Assembly (NCBI RefSeq): GCF_005234135.1
Contig: NZ_CP039965.1
Location: 62,001-126,000 of the forward strand
Origin: Pseudorhodobacter turbinis
GTDB taxonomy: Bacteria; Pseudomonadota; Alphaproteobacteria; Rhodobacterales; Rhodobacteraceae
DNA: 64,000 nucleotides
Direction: 5' to 3'
This document shows, piece after piece, positions 34,710-43,642 of this stretch (positions are counted from its first letter, which is position 1; each line of letters opens with the position of its first letter). The notes below the pieces were generated by a model. The model had not been told where the DNA came from, made no database searches, and saw only the letters and a program-made list of their open reading frames with translations. The position numbers and the translations under genes are program-made.

Positions 34710-34776
34710 TGGCCGGGCTTAGGTCCGGCCATCTACGGATGAACCGGTGCGGCCCCGATGCTTTTGCAACGGGGCC
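34710..34776 (+). other. Two hairpins between the binding-protein and permease genes
   Basis: TGGCCGG/CCGGCCA (34710-34716 with 34725-34731) and GGCCCCG/CGGGGCC (34751-34757 with 34770-34776) lie directly after the binding-protein stop, without T runs. Such structures often protect the 5' part of an operon mRNA so that more binding protein than permease is made. The remaining gap up to 34944 shows no clear gene. Confidence 0.5.
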
Positions 34777-34944
34777 ACGCTACGGCAAAAACGCATATAT
34801 GATAAGACAGGGAATTCTTGTTTTTTTCCGGTCAAGACTACCCGCGATGCGCAGTTGAGTAAGGGTTTCAACGCTTGACTGCTGAACTAGACAAAGCCCC
34901 GACAGAGGGCTGATACCGACTTAACCGACAGGGACAAAACCGCC

Positions 34945-36207
34945 ATGGCAAACCCCGATATAACCGCCGAGACAGACGTGCTGCGCACTGTAGACGGACA
35001 ACCGTTGAAGGCCGCGCTTACCCGTGCCTCGCGCCGCGCCCGTATTCGTGCTTTCTTTCTGGTGGTGCCGCTGCTGATCTTTGTCTTGCTGACATTCGCG
35101 GTGCCGATCGGGCAAATGCTGTCGCGATCCTTCACGGATGATAAGTTTTCCGCCAATATGGTGGAACTTGGGGCATGGTTTGATGCCAATGGCGATACCG
35201 CACCTGATGAGGCGGCCTATGCGGCCCTTGCCGCCGACCTGAAAACGGCAGCCAAATCGCGGACGGCAGGCAGTATCGGCACGCGAGTCAACTATGAAAT
35301 TCCGGGCACACGTTCGCTTTTCACCTCGACCGCACGCCGGGCTGACAAGCTGGAGCCACCTTATAAAGGAGCGCTTTTGGCGGCCAATGAAAAATGGGGC
35401 CGCCCCGATATCTGGGCGGCTATGCGGTCTGCCTCGGCTGCGGCGACGTTGAATTTTTATCAAGCCGCCCTTGATCGCCAGATCGGTGATAGCGGCAAAT
35501 TTGAACCGGCCCCCGAGAATAGCCAGATTTACGTCAAGCTGTTCATCCGGACTTTTGTGCTTTCGGTGGTGATTACCGGCCTGTGTCTGCTGCTTGGCTT
35601 TCCGGTGGCGCATTTGCTGGCGGTTTTGCCGCTGCGCCATGCAAGCCTGTTGATGATCTTGGTGCTTTTGCCGTTCTGGACCTCGCTTTTGGTGCGCACG
35701 ACCAGCTGGATGGTACTGCTGCAAGGGCAGGGCGTGATCAATGATGTCTTGGTCAGCCTTGGCATCGTATCCGAAGACGGCCGGTTGGAGATGATGTATA
35801 ACCAGCTTGGCACGATCATCGCGATGACGCATATCTTGCTGCCGTTCATGATCCTGCCGCTGTACTCGGTGATGAAGACGATCCCGCCAAGCTATGCCCG
35901 TGCGGCGCGCAGTCTGGGGGCGACCAGCTGGACCACCTTCCGCCGCATTTATTTGCCGCAAACCGTGTCTGGCATCGGCGCCGGCGGGATTTTGTGCTTC
36001 ATTCTGGCGGTTGGCTATTACATCACACCGGCCCTTGTCGGCGGTGCGGATGGGACGCTGATTTCCAACCAGATCGCATTCCACATGCAAAAATCGCTGA
36101 ACTGGTCACTGGCGGCCGCGCTGGCATCGATGCTGCTGGCGGCGGTCTTGATCCTCTATTGGGCTTATGACCGGATTATCGGCATTGATAACATGAAGTT
36201 AGGGTAA
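34945..36207 (+). CDS. Polyamine-type ABC transporter permease (PotB-like)
   Basis: This 420-residue permease is longer than classic PotB (about 280-300). After TM1 (about 36-58) there is a hydrophilic insert of roughly 130 residues before TM2 (about 193), which should lie in the periplasm. The rest is standard: five more helices and the EAA loop YARAARSLGATSWTTFRRIYLP that docks on the ATPase. The insert is known in other proteobacterial permeases of this type, but its role is unclear. The partner permease gene follows after 7 bases. Confidence 0.9.
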   Translation: MANPDITAETDVLRTVDGQPLKAALTRASRRARIRAFFLVVPLLIFVLLTFAVPIGQMLSRSFTDDKFSANMVELGAWFDANGDTAPDEAAYAALAADLKTAAKSRTAGSIGTRVNYEIPGTRSLFTSTARRADKLEPPYKGALLAANEKWGRPDIWAAMRSASAAATLNFYQAALDRQIGDSGKFEPAPENSQIYVKLFIRTFVLSVVITGLCLLLGFPVAHLLAVLPLRHASLLMILVLLPFWTSLLVRTTSWMVLLQGQGVINDVLVSLGIVSEDGRLEMMYNQLGTIIAMTHILLPFMILPLYSVMKTIPPSYARAARSLGATSWTTFRRIYLPQTVSGIGAGGILCFILAVGYYITPALVGGADGTLISNQIAFHMQKSLNWSLAAALASMLLAAVLILYWAYDRIIGIDNMKLG

Positions 36208-36214
36208 TCGAGAT

Positions 36215-37126
36215 ATGGCACTTCCTGTATATGCAGACCGTCTTGAGCGCATCTGGTATTACACCTATCGGGTGATCTGCGCGCTGATCTTCATCTTTTT
36301 GATCGCGCCCATCCTGATCATCATGCCGCTATCGTTCAACGTTGAGCCCTATTTCACCTTTACGCCGGAAATGCTGCGGCTTGATCCAGACGGCTATTCG
36401 ATGCGTTGGTATGACAACCTGCTGACCTTCGGGATGGCGGTGCCGGACGCTGTCCGTGATAGCAGCTGGTGGGCCGATGTCTGGGCCAATGCCCGATGGG
36501 TGCAAGCGGCCAAGAACTCTATCCTTGTGGGGTTCTTTTCAACGATTGTGGCCACGGTTTTGGGGACCATCGCCGCGATGGGCCTGTCGCGCCCCGAGAT
36601 GCCTTATCGCAAGCTGATCATGGCGATTCTGATCTCGCCGATGATCGTGCCGATTATTATCACCGCGACGGGGCTGTTTTTCTTTTATTCCGACATCGGG
36701 CTGTCGGGCACCTATTTCGGGTTGGTCATGGCCCATGCCACGCTGGGTATTCCCTTTGTGATCATAACGGTAACGGCGACGATGATGGGGTTTGACCGCT
36801 CGCTTATTCGCGCCGCGCAAAACATGGGTGCGGGACCGGTGACGACGTTTTTTAAGGTGCAACTGCCGCTGATTACGCCGGGGGTTGTTTCGGGCGCGCT
36901 CTTTGCCTTTGTGACCTCTTTTGATGAGGTGGTCGTGGTCTTGTTCATCGGCAGCCACGAACAGCAAACCATCCCGCGCCAGATGTGGAACGGTATCCGC
37001 GAACAGATCAGCCCGTCCATTTTGGCGGTGGCGACGATCCTCGTGATCTTCTCGGTCTGCCTGTTGGCTGTGGTGGAACTGCTGCGCCGCCGGTCCGAAC
37101 GGATGCGCGGTGTGACGCCTGCGTGA
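36215..37126 (+). CDS. Polyamine-type ABC transporter permease (PotC-like)
   Basis: The 303-residue protein is the second permease, with six predicted helices and the EAA loop RAAQNMGAGPVTTFFKVQLPLITPGV (read in parts). The N-terminal region contains LIAPILIIMPLSFNVEPYFTF. It completes the importer made by the preceding three genes. Its stop lies only 2 bases from the stop of the convergent AEC carrier gene, leaving no room for an intergenic terminator. Confidence 0.92.
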   Translation: MALPVYADRLERIWYYTYRVICALIFIFLIAPILIIMPLSFNVEPYFTFTPEMLRLDPDGYSMRWYDNLLTFGMAVPDAVRDSSWWADVWANARWVQAAKNSILVGFFSTIVATVLGTIAAMGLSRPEMPYRKLIMAILISPMIVPIIITATGLFFFYSDIGLSGTYFGLVMAHATLGIPFVIITVTATMMGFDRSLIRAAQNMGAGPVTTFFKVQLPLITPGVVSGALFAFVTSFDEVVVVLFIGSHEQQTIPRQMWNGIREQISPSILAVATILVIFSVCLLAVVELLRRRSERMRGVTPA

Positions 37127-37128
37127 CT

Positions 37129-38061
37129 TTACGGCAATATATGCAGCCAGCCCCAAGCCGTAATAATCAATACGGCCGTTGCAATCAACACGGTGGAGGC
37201 CGCGACCCGCTTGGCCACCCCGTACATATTGGCAAAGAGGAAGGCATTGACCCCCGGTGCCATCGCGGCCGTCACCACGGCAGAGCGCAGCTGCTCAACA
37301 CTGAGGCCAAAGACGAAGCGGCCCAACCCGTAGGTGATGATGGGATGCACGAATAGCGTCAGGCCGCACAGCATGGTGATGGTTTTCATATCCCCCTCGG
37401 GACGATAGCGCAGCAATATCCCGCCAAGCCCGAAAAGCGCCGCGGGGATTGCCGCGCGCACCATCATATCCACCGCAGAATTGACCACATTCGGCAAAGG
37501 CAGCCCGCTGATATTGACGATAAATCCGGCCAGAATACCGATCACCAAAGGCTGGTGCAGGATAGAGTTCACGACCCGTTGGGACAACGCGGCCTTGCTG
37601 ACGCCGTGACTGCGCGCGATTTCCATAAAGGTGATGCCCAAAGAGTACAGGATCGGCGAATGGACCGCGATGATCGCATAGTTAGAGGTCAGCGCATCGG
37701 CACCATAGGCGCGTTCCGTTATGGGTAGCCCCAGCAGCAGCGAGTTGGAAAAGCTGGCGACAAAGGCAATGGCAACGGCCTCGGGCGGGCTGCGGTCAAA
37801 AAAGATCCGCGCCGCGAAATAGGCGATTGCCCCCGCGCCAAGCGCCCCGATGTAAAAGCTGGCCAAAAGGCCGGGATCAAAGCTTTGTGCCAGATCAAGC
37901 CGACTGATGGAGCGAAACAAAAGGCAGGGCACGGCAAAGTTCTGCGCGAATTTCATCAGCCCGTCGACGGCGGCCTCATCCACAATACCGCGCCATGCAG
38001 CCAGATAACCGGCGCCGATGATCAGGAAAACAGGCAGGATGACATCAAGAAGGGCATTCAT
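37129..38061 (-). CDS. AEC (auxin efflux carrier) family transporter
   Basis: The 310-residue protein has about ten membrane helices and the AEC layout, with VILPVFLIIGAGYLAAWRG at the start, KFAQNFAVPCLLFRSI, FSNSLLLGLPITERAYG and AAMAPGVNAFLFANMYG near the end. Bacterial AEC members carry malonate, malate or other organic acids, but the substrate here is not evident. Its start overlaps the stop of the MBL hydrolase gene (ATGA), placing it last in the minus-strand run from 43442. Confidence 0.88.
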   Translation of the reverse strand: MNALLDVILPVFLIIGAGYLAAWRGIVDEAAVDGLMKFAQNFAVPCLLFRSISRLDLAQSFDPGLLASFYIGALGAGAIAYFAARIFFDRSPPEAVAIAFVASFSNSLLLGLPITERAYGADALTSNYAIIAVHSPILYSLGITFMEIARSHGVSKAALSQRVVNSILHQPLVIGILAGFIVNISGLPLPNVVNSAVDMMVRAAIPAALFGLGGILLRYRPEGDMKTITMLCGLTLFVHPIITYGLGRFVFGLSVEQLRSAVVTAAMAPGVNAFLFANMYGVAKRVAASTVLIATAVLIITAWGWLHILP

Positions 38062-38876
38062 TGCGCGCGGCCTGTCGGCGTAATCAGCTCTATCACCATG
38101 CCATCATAGGCGGGGGTGATATGGTCCGGAGTTTCCGCCAGCAAGGTCGCGTAATCAAGATCGATATGCATGTTGGTCAGCACCGCGCGGGTTGGGGCGG
38201 CGCGTTCGATCCAGCCCAAGGTCATATCAAGGTGGGCATGGGTCGGGTGGGGCTTGCGACGCAGCGCATCCACGACCCAGACATCCAGCCCTTGCAGCAG
38301 CGGCCATTCCGCCTCGGGGATCTCGACCGCGTCGGGCAGATAGGCGAGGTTGCCGATACGAAAACCAAGCGCATCCATAGCGCCGTGATGGGCAAGGAAG
38401 GGCTGTAAGACAATATCTCCGCCTGCGCCTGATACGGTAACCGGCCCGTCAATCAGGTTCATATCCAAAATCGGCGGATAAGAGGAGCCGGGCGGTTGCA
38501 CAAAAGCATAGCCAAAGCGGTCAAACAGGGCAGTTTGGGTGGGCGGATCGGCCCAGACCGGCAAGCGCCCGTGCATGTTGAACACAATCTGGCGCAGGTC
38601 GTCGATGCCATGCACATGATCGGCATGGGCATGGGTAAAGATCACACCGTCCAGCGTTGCGACATTGGCCGCCAGAAGCTGTTCGCGCATGTCGGGTGAG
38701 GTGTCGATCAGCACGCGCGTGGTCCCGACATCTGTTACCCGTTCCACCAGCAGCGAACATCGGCGGCGGCGGTTTTTCGGGTTCGTCGGGTCACAGGCAC
38801 CCCAATGCCCGCCAATACGCGGCACCCCGCCAGATGACCCGCACCCCAAAATGGTATAGCGCAGCGTGTCGGTCAT
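38058..38876 (-). CDS. MBL-fold metallo-hydrolase (PhnP-like)
   Basis: This 272-residue protein has a metallo-beta-lactamase fold. The opening ILGCGSSGGVPRIGGHWGACD and the metal motif FTHAHADHVHGIDDLR resemble PhnP-type phosphodiesterases and RNase Z relatives. It sits between tatD and the AEC gene with 4-base overlaps on both sides. In alphaproteobacteria a gene like this regularly follows tmk-holB-tatD. Its physiological substrate is unknown; cyclic phosphates or nucleotide diesters are plausible from the fold. Confidence 0.85.
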   Translation of the reverse strand: MTDTLRYTILGCGSSGGVPRIGGHWGACDPTNPKNRRRRCSLLVERVTDVGTTRVLIDTSPDMREQLLAANVATLDGVIFTHAHADHVHGIDDLRQIVFNMHGRLPVWADPPTQTALFDRFGYAFVQPPGSSYPPILDMNLIDGPVTVSGAGGDIVLQPFLAHHGAMDALGFRIGNLAYLPDAVEIPEAEWPLLQGLDVWVVDALRRKPHPTHAHLDMTLGWIERAAPTRAVLTNMHIDLDYATLLAETPDHITPAYDGMVIELITPTGRAQ

Positions 38877-39658
38877 TTGGCTTTCCAGAACAGACGGTTG
38901 AAATTCTCGGTCGTGGCGGCGGCGAAGTCTGGCAGCGAAAGGCCAAAGGCCTCGGCCCCGACCTTTGCGGTATGGGCGGTATAGCTTGGCTCATTGCGCC
39001 GGCCCCGGTGGGGGGGCGGTGCCAAATATGGGCTGTCGGTTTCCAGCAAGATCCGGTCCAGCGGGGCGGCGGCGAAAATATCACGCAGGTCTTTGGATTT
39101 GGGAAAGGCAGCGATGCCCGACATCGACAAATAGAACCCAAGGTCAAGGCTGGCCTTGGCCAGTTCCGCGCTGGAGGAAAAGCAATGCATGACGCAAGAA
39201 AAAGCGCCCTTGCGGTGCTCATCCGTCAGGATCTGGGCCATGTCTTCATCGGCGGCGCGGGCGTGGATGATCAGCGGCAGCTTGGTTTCACGGGCGGCTG
39301 TGATGTGGATGCGCAGGCTTTCGCGTTGGATTTCCGCCGATTCAGCCGTGTAATGGTAGTCAAGGCCGCTTTCACCGATGCCGACAAATTTCGGATGCTG
39401 GGCGAGGGCGATCAACTCGTCCACGGTTGTCATCGGTTCGCTTGCCACACTCATCGGGTGGGTGCCAGCGGCGTAATAGACCGAAGGGTTTGCCTCGGCG
39501 ATGGCGCGCACGGCGGGCTCATTCTTCAGCTTGGTGCAGATGGTCACCATGCGCGCCACACCTGCGGCATGGGCGCGGGCGATAATCTCGGGCAGCTCAC
39601 CTTCGAAATCAGGGAAGTCCAGATGACAATGGCTGTCTACGATCTGCGGAAGGGTCAT
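38873..39658 (-). CDS. tatD: TatD-family metal-dependent deoxyribonuclease
   Basis: The 261-residue protein is a TatD/YcfH-type TIM-barrel hydrolase. Metal and signature motifs are DSHCHLDFPDF, TCTKL near the second strand, GIGESGLDYHYT, LIIHARAADEDM, VMHCFSSS and LLETDSPYLAPPPHRG. Family members act as 3'-5' DNA exonucleases. It lies 3 bases after holB and overlaps the MBL gene, in the conserved tmk-holB-tatD order. Confidence 0.92.
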   Translation of the reverse strand: MTLPQIVDSHCHLDFPDFEGELPEIIARAHAAGVARMVTICTKLKNEPAVRAIAEANPSVYYAAGTHPMSVASEPMTTVDELIALAQHPKFVGIGESGLDYHYTAESAEIQRESLRIHITAARETKLPLIIHARAADEDMAQILTDEHRKGAFSCVMHCFSSSAELAKASLDLGFYLSMSGIAAFPKSKDLRDIFAAAPLDRILLETDSPYLAPPPHRGRRNEPSYTAHTAKVGAEAFGLSLPDFAAATTENFNRLFWKAK

Positions 39659-39661
39659 GGC

Positions 39662-40801
39662 TTACCTCTGGGCGAGATTTCCCGCCGTCTTATCAATCTG
39701 TAGAACCATATCCATGAGAAGCGCGGCAGGGTCAAGGTTGACGGCCCGCCCGCGACGCGCGCGGGTGGCAAGACCTTGCGCAAGATCGGCCCATTGGCGG
39801 GCCGCATTTGCATTGGGGGAAAGCCGTGCGATCAGCTCCGCCTCGCCATTCGTGGCCTCGGGCGGGCAATGGCCAAGGGTGCCTGCGCGGGCAAGACGGG
39901 CCAGGAAAAGATCGATCAGCATCAAGATAAGATCAAATTTTTCCTCATTCCCGCGCCCCGCCCCCATTTCGGCCAGAGTTGCGGCACGGGTGCGGTCCAA
40001 GCGGGGCAGGGTGGCGAAAAGGGAGATCAGCCCCGCATAAATCTTCAAACCGCCAAGGTTGAGGATACGGATCGCCTCACCCACCGATCCGCCCGACAGC
40101 TCTGCCAAAGGCACAGGATTGGCGGGGGCATCGCCGGTGGCGGCCAGCGCGGTTGCCATATCCTCAGCGTTCAGCGGTGTAAGGCGCAGCTCTCGGCAGC
40201 GCGAACGGATGGTCGGAAGCAGGCGCGAAGGCTGGTGGCTGACCAGCAGCAAGGTGACATTCGGCGGCGGCTCTTCCAGCAGCTTGAGCAGGGCGTTTGC
40301 GGCGGCCACGTTCATCTCATCTACCGCATCGATGATCGCCACACGGCGGCCCCCATCAGCCGCAGACAGCATGAAATAGGATTTGAGTTTGCGCACCTCC
40401 TCCACAGTAATCATGGATTTCAGCTTGCGCGTCTTGTCATCCCAAGCCCGCCGCAGCAGATAAAGCCGCGGTTCCGAGAGTGCCAGCAGCCGGTGCGCAA
40501 CGGGGTGATCGGCCGGAATATCGAGGCTGTCAGGCGGCGGGGCTGCGAACATGCCGCCGTCATCCTCGGGCGTGGCCAGCAGGAAGCGTGCGATTTTCCA
40601 CGCCAGCGTGGCCTTGCCAAGCCCTAAGGGGCCGGTGATCATCCAGCCATGATGCAGCTTGCCGCTGTTGAACGCATCCAGAAATGCGGCCTCGGCGGCG
40701 TGGTGGCCGATCAGGGCCAATGTCTCGCGCGGATGGGGGGCATCTTTGACGCGGTCGGGTTCGGGGCGGTCCTCAAGGGCGGTTTTGGGGGCGCGGCTCA
40801 T
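39662..40801 (-). CDS. holB: DNA polymerase III delta' subunit
   Basis: This 379-residue AAA+ protein is the clamp-loader delta' subunit. It shows HHAAEAAFLDAFNSGKLHHGWMITG (in parts), the altered P-loop GPLGLGKATLAWKIARFLL, the block AIIDAVDEMNVAAANALLKLLEEPP and sensor region SHQPSRLLPTIRSRCREL. The P-loop is of the non-hydrolysing delta' kind. It overlaps tmk by 4 bases, a common bacterial arrangement. Confidence 0.94.
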   Translation of the reverse strand: MSRAPKTALEDRPEPDRVKDAPHPRETLALIGHHAAEAAFLDAFNSGKLHHGWMITGPLGLGKATLAWKIARFLLATPEDDGGMFAAPPPDSLDIPADHPVAHRLLALSEPRLYLLRRAWDDKTRKLKSMITVEEVRKLKSYFMLSAADGGRRVAIIDAVDEMNVAAANALLKLLEEPPPNVTLLLVSHQPSRLLPTIRSRCRELRLTPLNAEDMATALAATGDAPANPVPLAELSGGSVGEAIRILNLGGLKIYAGLISLFATLPRLDRTRAATLAEMGAGRGNEEKFDLILMLIDLFLARLARAGTLGHCPPEATNGEAELIARLSPNANAARQWADLAQGLATRARRGRAVNLDPAALLMDMVLQIDKTAGNLAQR

Positions 40802-41430
40802 AGGGCGGCCTGCGCTGTGGCCAGAACATCGGCGGCGACCTGAGCGGGCGCGCGCGCCCCGTCGATCACGGCAAAGCGGGGTTCTGCCTGTGCGAGGGCA
40901 AGAAACCCCTCGCGCATACGGGCCTGAAGGGCGGGGCCCATATCCTCAAAGCGTTGCTCGGCCCCGGCGCGCGATACGGCGCGGGAATGACCGGTGGCGG
41001 CGTCGATGTCGATCAGAAGGGTGAGGTCCGGCTCCACCCCGATCATGCGGGCGTGCAGATCATCGACCATCGCGCGCAGATCGGCGCCATCACCGCGGCG
41101 GATGCCCTGATACATGCGGGTGCTATCGGCGAAACGGTCGGTGATGACGATCTCACCACGGGCAAGGGCCGGGCGAATGGTCTTTTCCAGATGATCACGA
41201 CGTGCGGCGGTGAACAGTAGGATCTCAGTTTCCGGCGACCAGCGGTCGGCCTCGCCCTCAAGCACCAATCGACGGATTTCCTCAGCGCCGGTGCTGCCGC
41301 CGGGTTCGCGTGTCAGCAAAACCTTATGGCCCAACGCGCGCAACGCATCGGCCAAAAGCCGCGCCTGCGTGCTTTTGCCAGAGCCGTCGATGCCTTCAAA
41401 GCTGATGAAAAGCCCTTGGTCGCGTGTCAT
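40798..41430 (-). CDS. tmk: Thymidylate kinase
   Basis: The 210-residue protein phosphorylates dTMP to dTDP. The P-loop is FEGIDGSGKSTQARLLADAL, the DRF-like motif is VITDRFADSTRMYQG, and TREPGGSTGAEEIR binds substrate. It starts 1 base after the carboxypeptidase gene and overlaps holB, so nucleotide supply and clamp-loader genes are co-expressed. Confidence 0.96.
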   Translation of the reverse strand: MTRDQGLFISFEGIDGSGKSTQARLLADALRALGHKVLLTREPGGSTGAEEIRRLVLEGEADRWSPETEILLFTAARRDHLEKTIRPALARGEIVITDRFADSTRMYQGIRRGDGADLRAMVDDLHARMIGVEPDLTLLIDIDAATGHSRAVSRAGAEQRFEDMGPALQARMREGFLALAQAEPRFAVIDGARAPAQVAADVLATAQAAL

Positions 41431-41431
41431 T

Positions 41432-42586
41432 TCAGGTCGCGGGCTCTGCGTCAGTCAAAAACCGCTTTTGCAAGACGAGCGCCGCCTTTTCCAAGCGCTG
41501 CAAGAAACCCGCCGCCGCCACGCTGTTTTCGGCCAGAAGCGGGATCTCACGCTGCGGCAGATCGGGGACGGAGATGGTCAAGGTGCCAACCTCTGTCCCA
41601 GCTGCCAAAGGCGCCTTGAGCGGGCCTGTATAGCTGATCTCGGCCTTCACACCGTCTTGCACAAGGGCGGGAACCAGCATGGTCACATCTTCGGCTGCCA
41701 CCAGCCCGACCTCGGCCGCGTCACCCAGCCAGACATCAGCCGATGCCACGCGATGCCCCGCTTTGATCACGGTTTTCATCACAAATTGGCGAAAGGCCCA
41801 GTTCATCATACGGTCGGCTTCTTCGGCACGGGCCTCTTCCGAGGTCATGCCCGTGATGACGAAAATTACCCGACGGTCGCCTTGCTTGGCGGAGCCGACC
41901 AGCCCGTAGCCTGCCTCAGACGTGTGGCCGGTCTTCAGCCCGTCGGCGCCGCCGCCAAGTTTCAGCAGCGGGTTGCGGTTATGACGGTTTGCGGGCGCGC
42001 GATCGGCATAGTTGAACTCGGTTTCCGCAAAGGTGGCATAGAGTTCGGGGAACTCCTCGATCAACCGTTTGGCAAGAATTCCAAGATCGCGCATCGACAT
42101 GCGTTGCGCCGGATCAGGCCAGCCCGAGGCATTGGCAAAGGTGGAGTTGGTCATCCCTAACGCCTTGGCGCGTTCGGTCATCTGATGGGAAAACGCCTCT
42201 TCGGTGCCCGAAAGCCCCTCGGCCACAACCACGCAGGCGTCATTGCCCGAATTGATGATGATTCCCTTGATCAGGTCGCGGGTTGTGGGCCGGTCGCGCT
42301 GGTTAAGGAACATGGTCGATCCGCCCATCGCCTGCGCACGGGCCGAGACCGAAAATTCGGTCTCCATCGTGACGCGGCCATCGCGCAGCGCCTCAAAGAG
42401 CATATTCAGCGTCATCAGCTTGGACATAGAGGCCGGCGGCAGCGGCACGTCGGCGTTCTTGTCCATCAAGACGGTTTGCGTCGCCATATCATAGACCCAA
42501 GCCGCCTGCGCGCGCGTTTCAAACGCCTGCGCCTGGCCAATGAATGGCAGCACGACAAGCAGGCAAAGAAGACGTCTGAACAGCAT
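41432..42586 (-). CDS. dacA: D-alanyl-D-alanine carboxypeptidase, PBP5/6 type
   Basis: This 384-residue penicillin-binding protein trims the peptidoglycan stem peptide. A signal peptide occupies about 1-21. Active-site motifs are SMSK (Ser53-Lys56), SGND (near 115) and KTGHT. A C-terminal beta-rich domain precedes a terminal amphipathic stretch (AAGFLQRLEKAALVLQKRF) that could anchor it to the membrane. The ATG at 42586 has AAAGGACC upstream; the longer frame to 42670 runs into the SPOR gene. It is followed within 1 base by tmk. Confidence 0.93.
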   Translation of the reverse strand: MLFRRLLCLLVVLPFIGQAQAFETRAQAAWVYDMATQTVLMDKNADVPLPPASMSKLMTLNMLFEALRDGRVTMETEFSVSARAQAMGGSTMFLNQRDRPTTRDLIKGIIINSGNDACVVVAEGLSGTEEAFSHQMTERAKALGMTNSTFANASGWPDPAQRMSMRDLGILAKRLIEEFPELYATFAETEFNYADRAPANRHNRNPLLKLGGGADGLKTGHTSEAGYGLVGSAKQGDRRVIFVITGMTSEEARAEEADRMMNWAFRQFVMKTVIKAGHRVASADVWLGDAAEVGLVAAEDVTMLVPALVQDGVKAEISYTGPLKAPLAAGTEVGTLTISVPDLPQREIPLLAENSVAAAGFLQRLEKAALVLQKRFLTDAEPAT

Positions 42587-42635
42587 CTTGGGGTCCTTTC
42601 GGTTTAGAAGCCGGGCGCGCAGGCCCGGTGCCGCA

Positions 42636-43442
42636 TTAACGGGAAACGAAATAGGCATCGCTAAAGCCAAGTGATTTTACTTTTGCAAGGGTTGCGCTGC
42701 GGTTGTCGGCAGCCACCGGCCCAGCGGTCACGCCCCAAAAGGTCTTGCCCTGACTGCTGTCCTTGGCGACCGTGGCGGCGATACCGGCTTTTTTCAGGGT
42801 GGAGGCGGCGCGGGTTGCATTTGCCTCAACGCTAAAGATCCCGATCTGCACAAGGTTTTTACCGCTTGAGGCTGCGGGTTTCGGCGCAGGTTTCGCTACG
42901 GCCTTGTCAAGGGCGGCACTGGCGGTTGCAACCGGATCAATCGTGCTGGTTTGCACCGATTCATTGGCGGCAAGAATCGGGCGGGCGGCGTCGGGGGTCT
43001 CGACGGGGACTTCCTCGCGGCGCAGGGCGGTTACGCTGATCGCGGTCGGCCGTCCCGCCAGAATGCCCAAAGCCGTCGCTGTATCCGACGAGATTTGCAG
43101 CTTTGGTCCGGGATTATTGCGTTCACGCCGAAACAGCGCGCCGATCACAAATTTGCCATTGCCCGGGTTGCGCAGGATAACCCGCTCTGGATCGGTTGCA
43201 TCGGGCGAGGCCACCCAGACGCCCCCCAGTGAGGGACGGCCATCCCAAAGGGCTTCATCGCTGACCTGAAACACCTGCGGGGCCTCGACGTCGCGGTCGA
43301 CCAACCGGATGGAGGTCGCAGACGTCACCCCATCCGCGCTTTTATCTTTGCTGGCAAAGGGGTTGCCAACACTCTGACAGGCGGTCAGGCCAAGGGCCGC
43401 CGCTGACGTCAAAAGAATAACCCTGATTGTTGCTCGTGCCAT
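42636..43442 (-). CDS. SPOR-domain lipoprotein
   Basis: The 268-residue protein carries a lipoprotein signal with lipobox LTAC (Cys22 in LGLTACQSVGN). The middle resembles a septal-ring-associated region with LWDGRPSLGGVWVASPDATDP. The C-terminal 75 residues, from KNLVQIGIFSVEANATRAAS, form a SPOR domain, which binds denuded glycan strands at division sites. It is the first gene of the run SPOR-dacA-tmk-holB-tatD-MBL-AEC and links well to the neighbouring peptidoglycan carboxypeptidase. Confidence 0.88.
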   Translation of the reverse strand: MARATIRVILLTSAAALGLTACQSVGNPFASKDKSADGVTSATSIRLVDRDVEAPQVFQVSDEALWDGRPSLGGVWVASPDATDPERVILRNPGNGKFVIGALFRRERNNPGPKLQISSDTATALGILAGRPTAISVTALRREEVPVETPDAARPILAANESVQTSTIDPVATASAALDKAVAKPAPKPAASSGKNLVQIGIFSVEANATRAASTLKKAGIAATVAKDSSQGKTFWGVTAGPVAADNRSATLAKVKSLGFSDAYFVSR

Positions 43443-43642
43443 GTGCTGCCTTTATTCCCACGCGAATTCTGTGCCGCGCTTGTTTGGTTCTGTTCGGGGC
43501 GCGGTGATCTGCATCATTCGCGCGTTAACCCTCTTGGCGCACCATATCGCGATGCGGCTTGCGTGGGAAGTGCCGCGGGGCATTTCGGCAAAAATTGGTA
43601 TCTGGCATTTGCGGGGCAAATTCGAGCCGTTGTCACCCGTTG

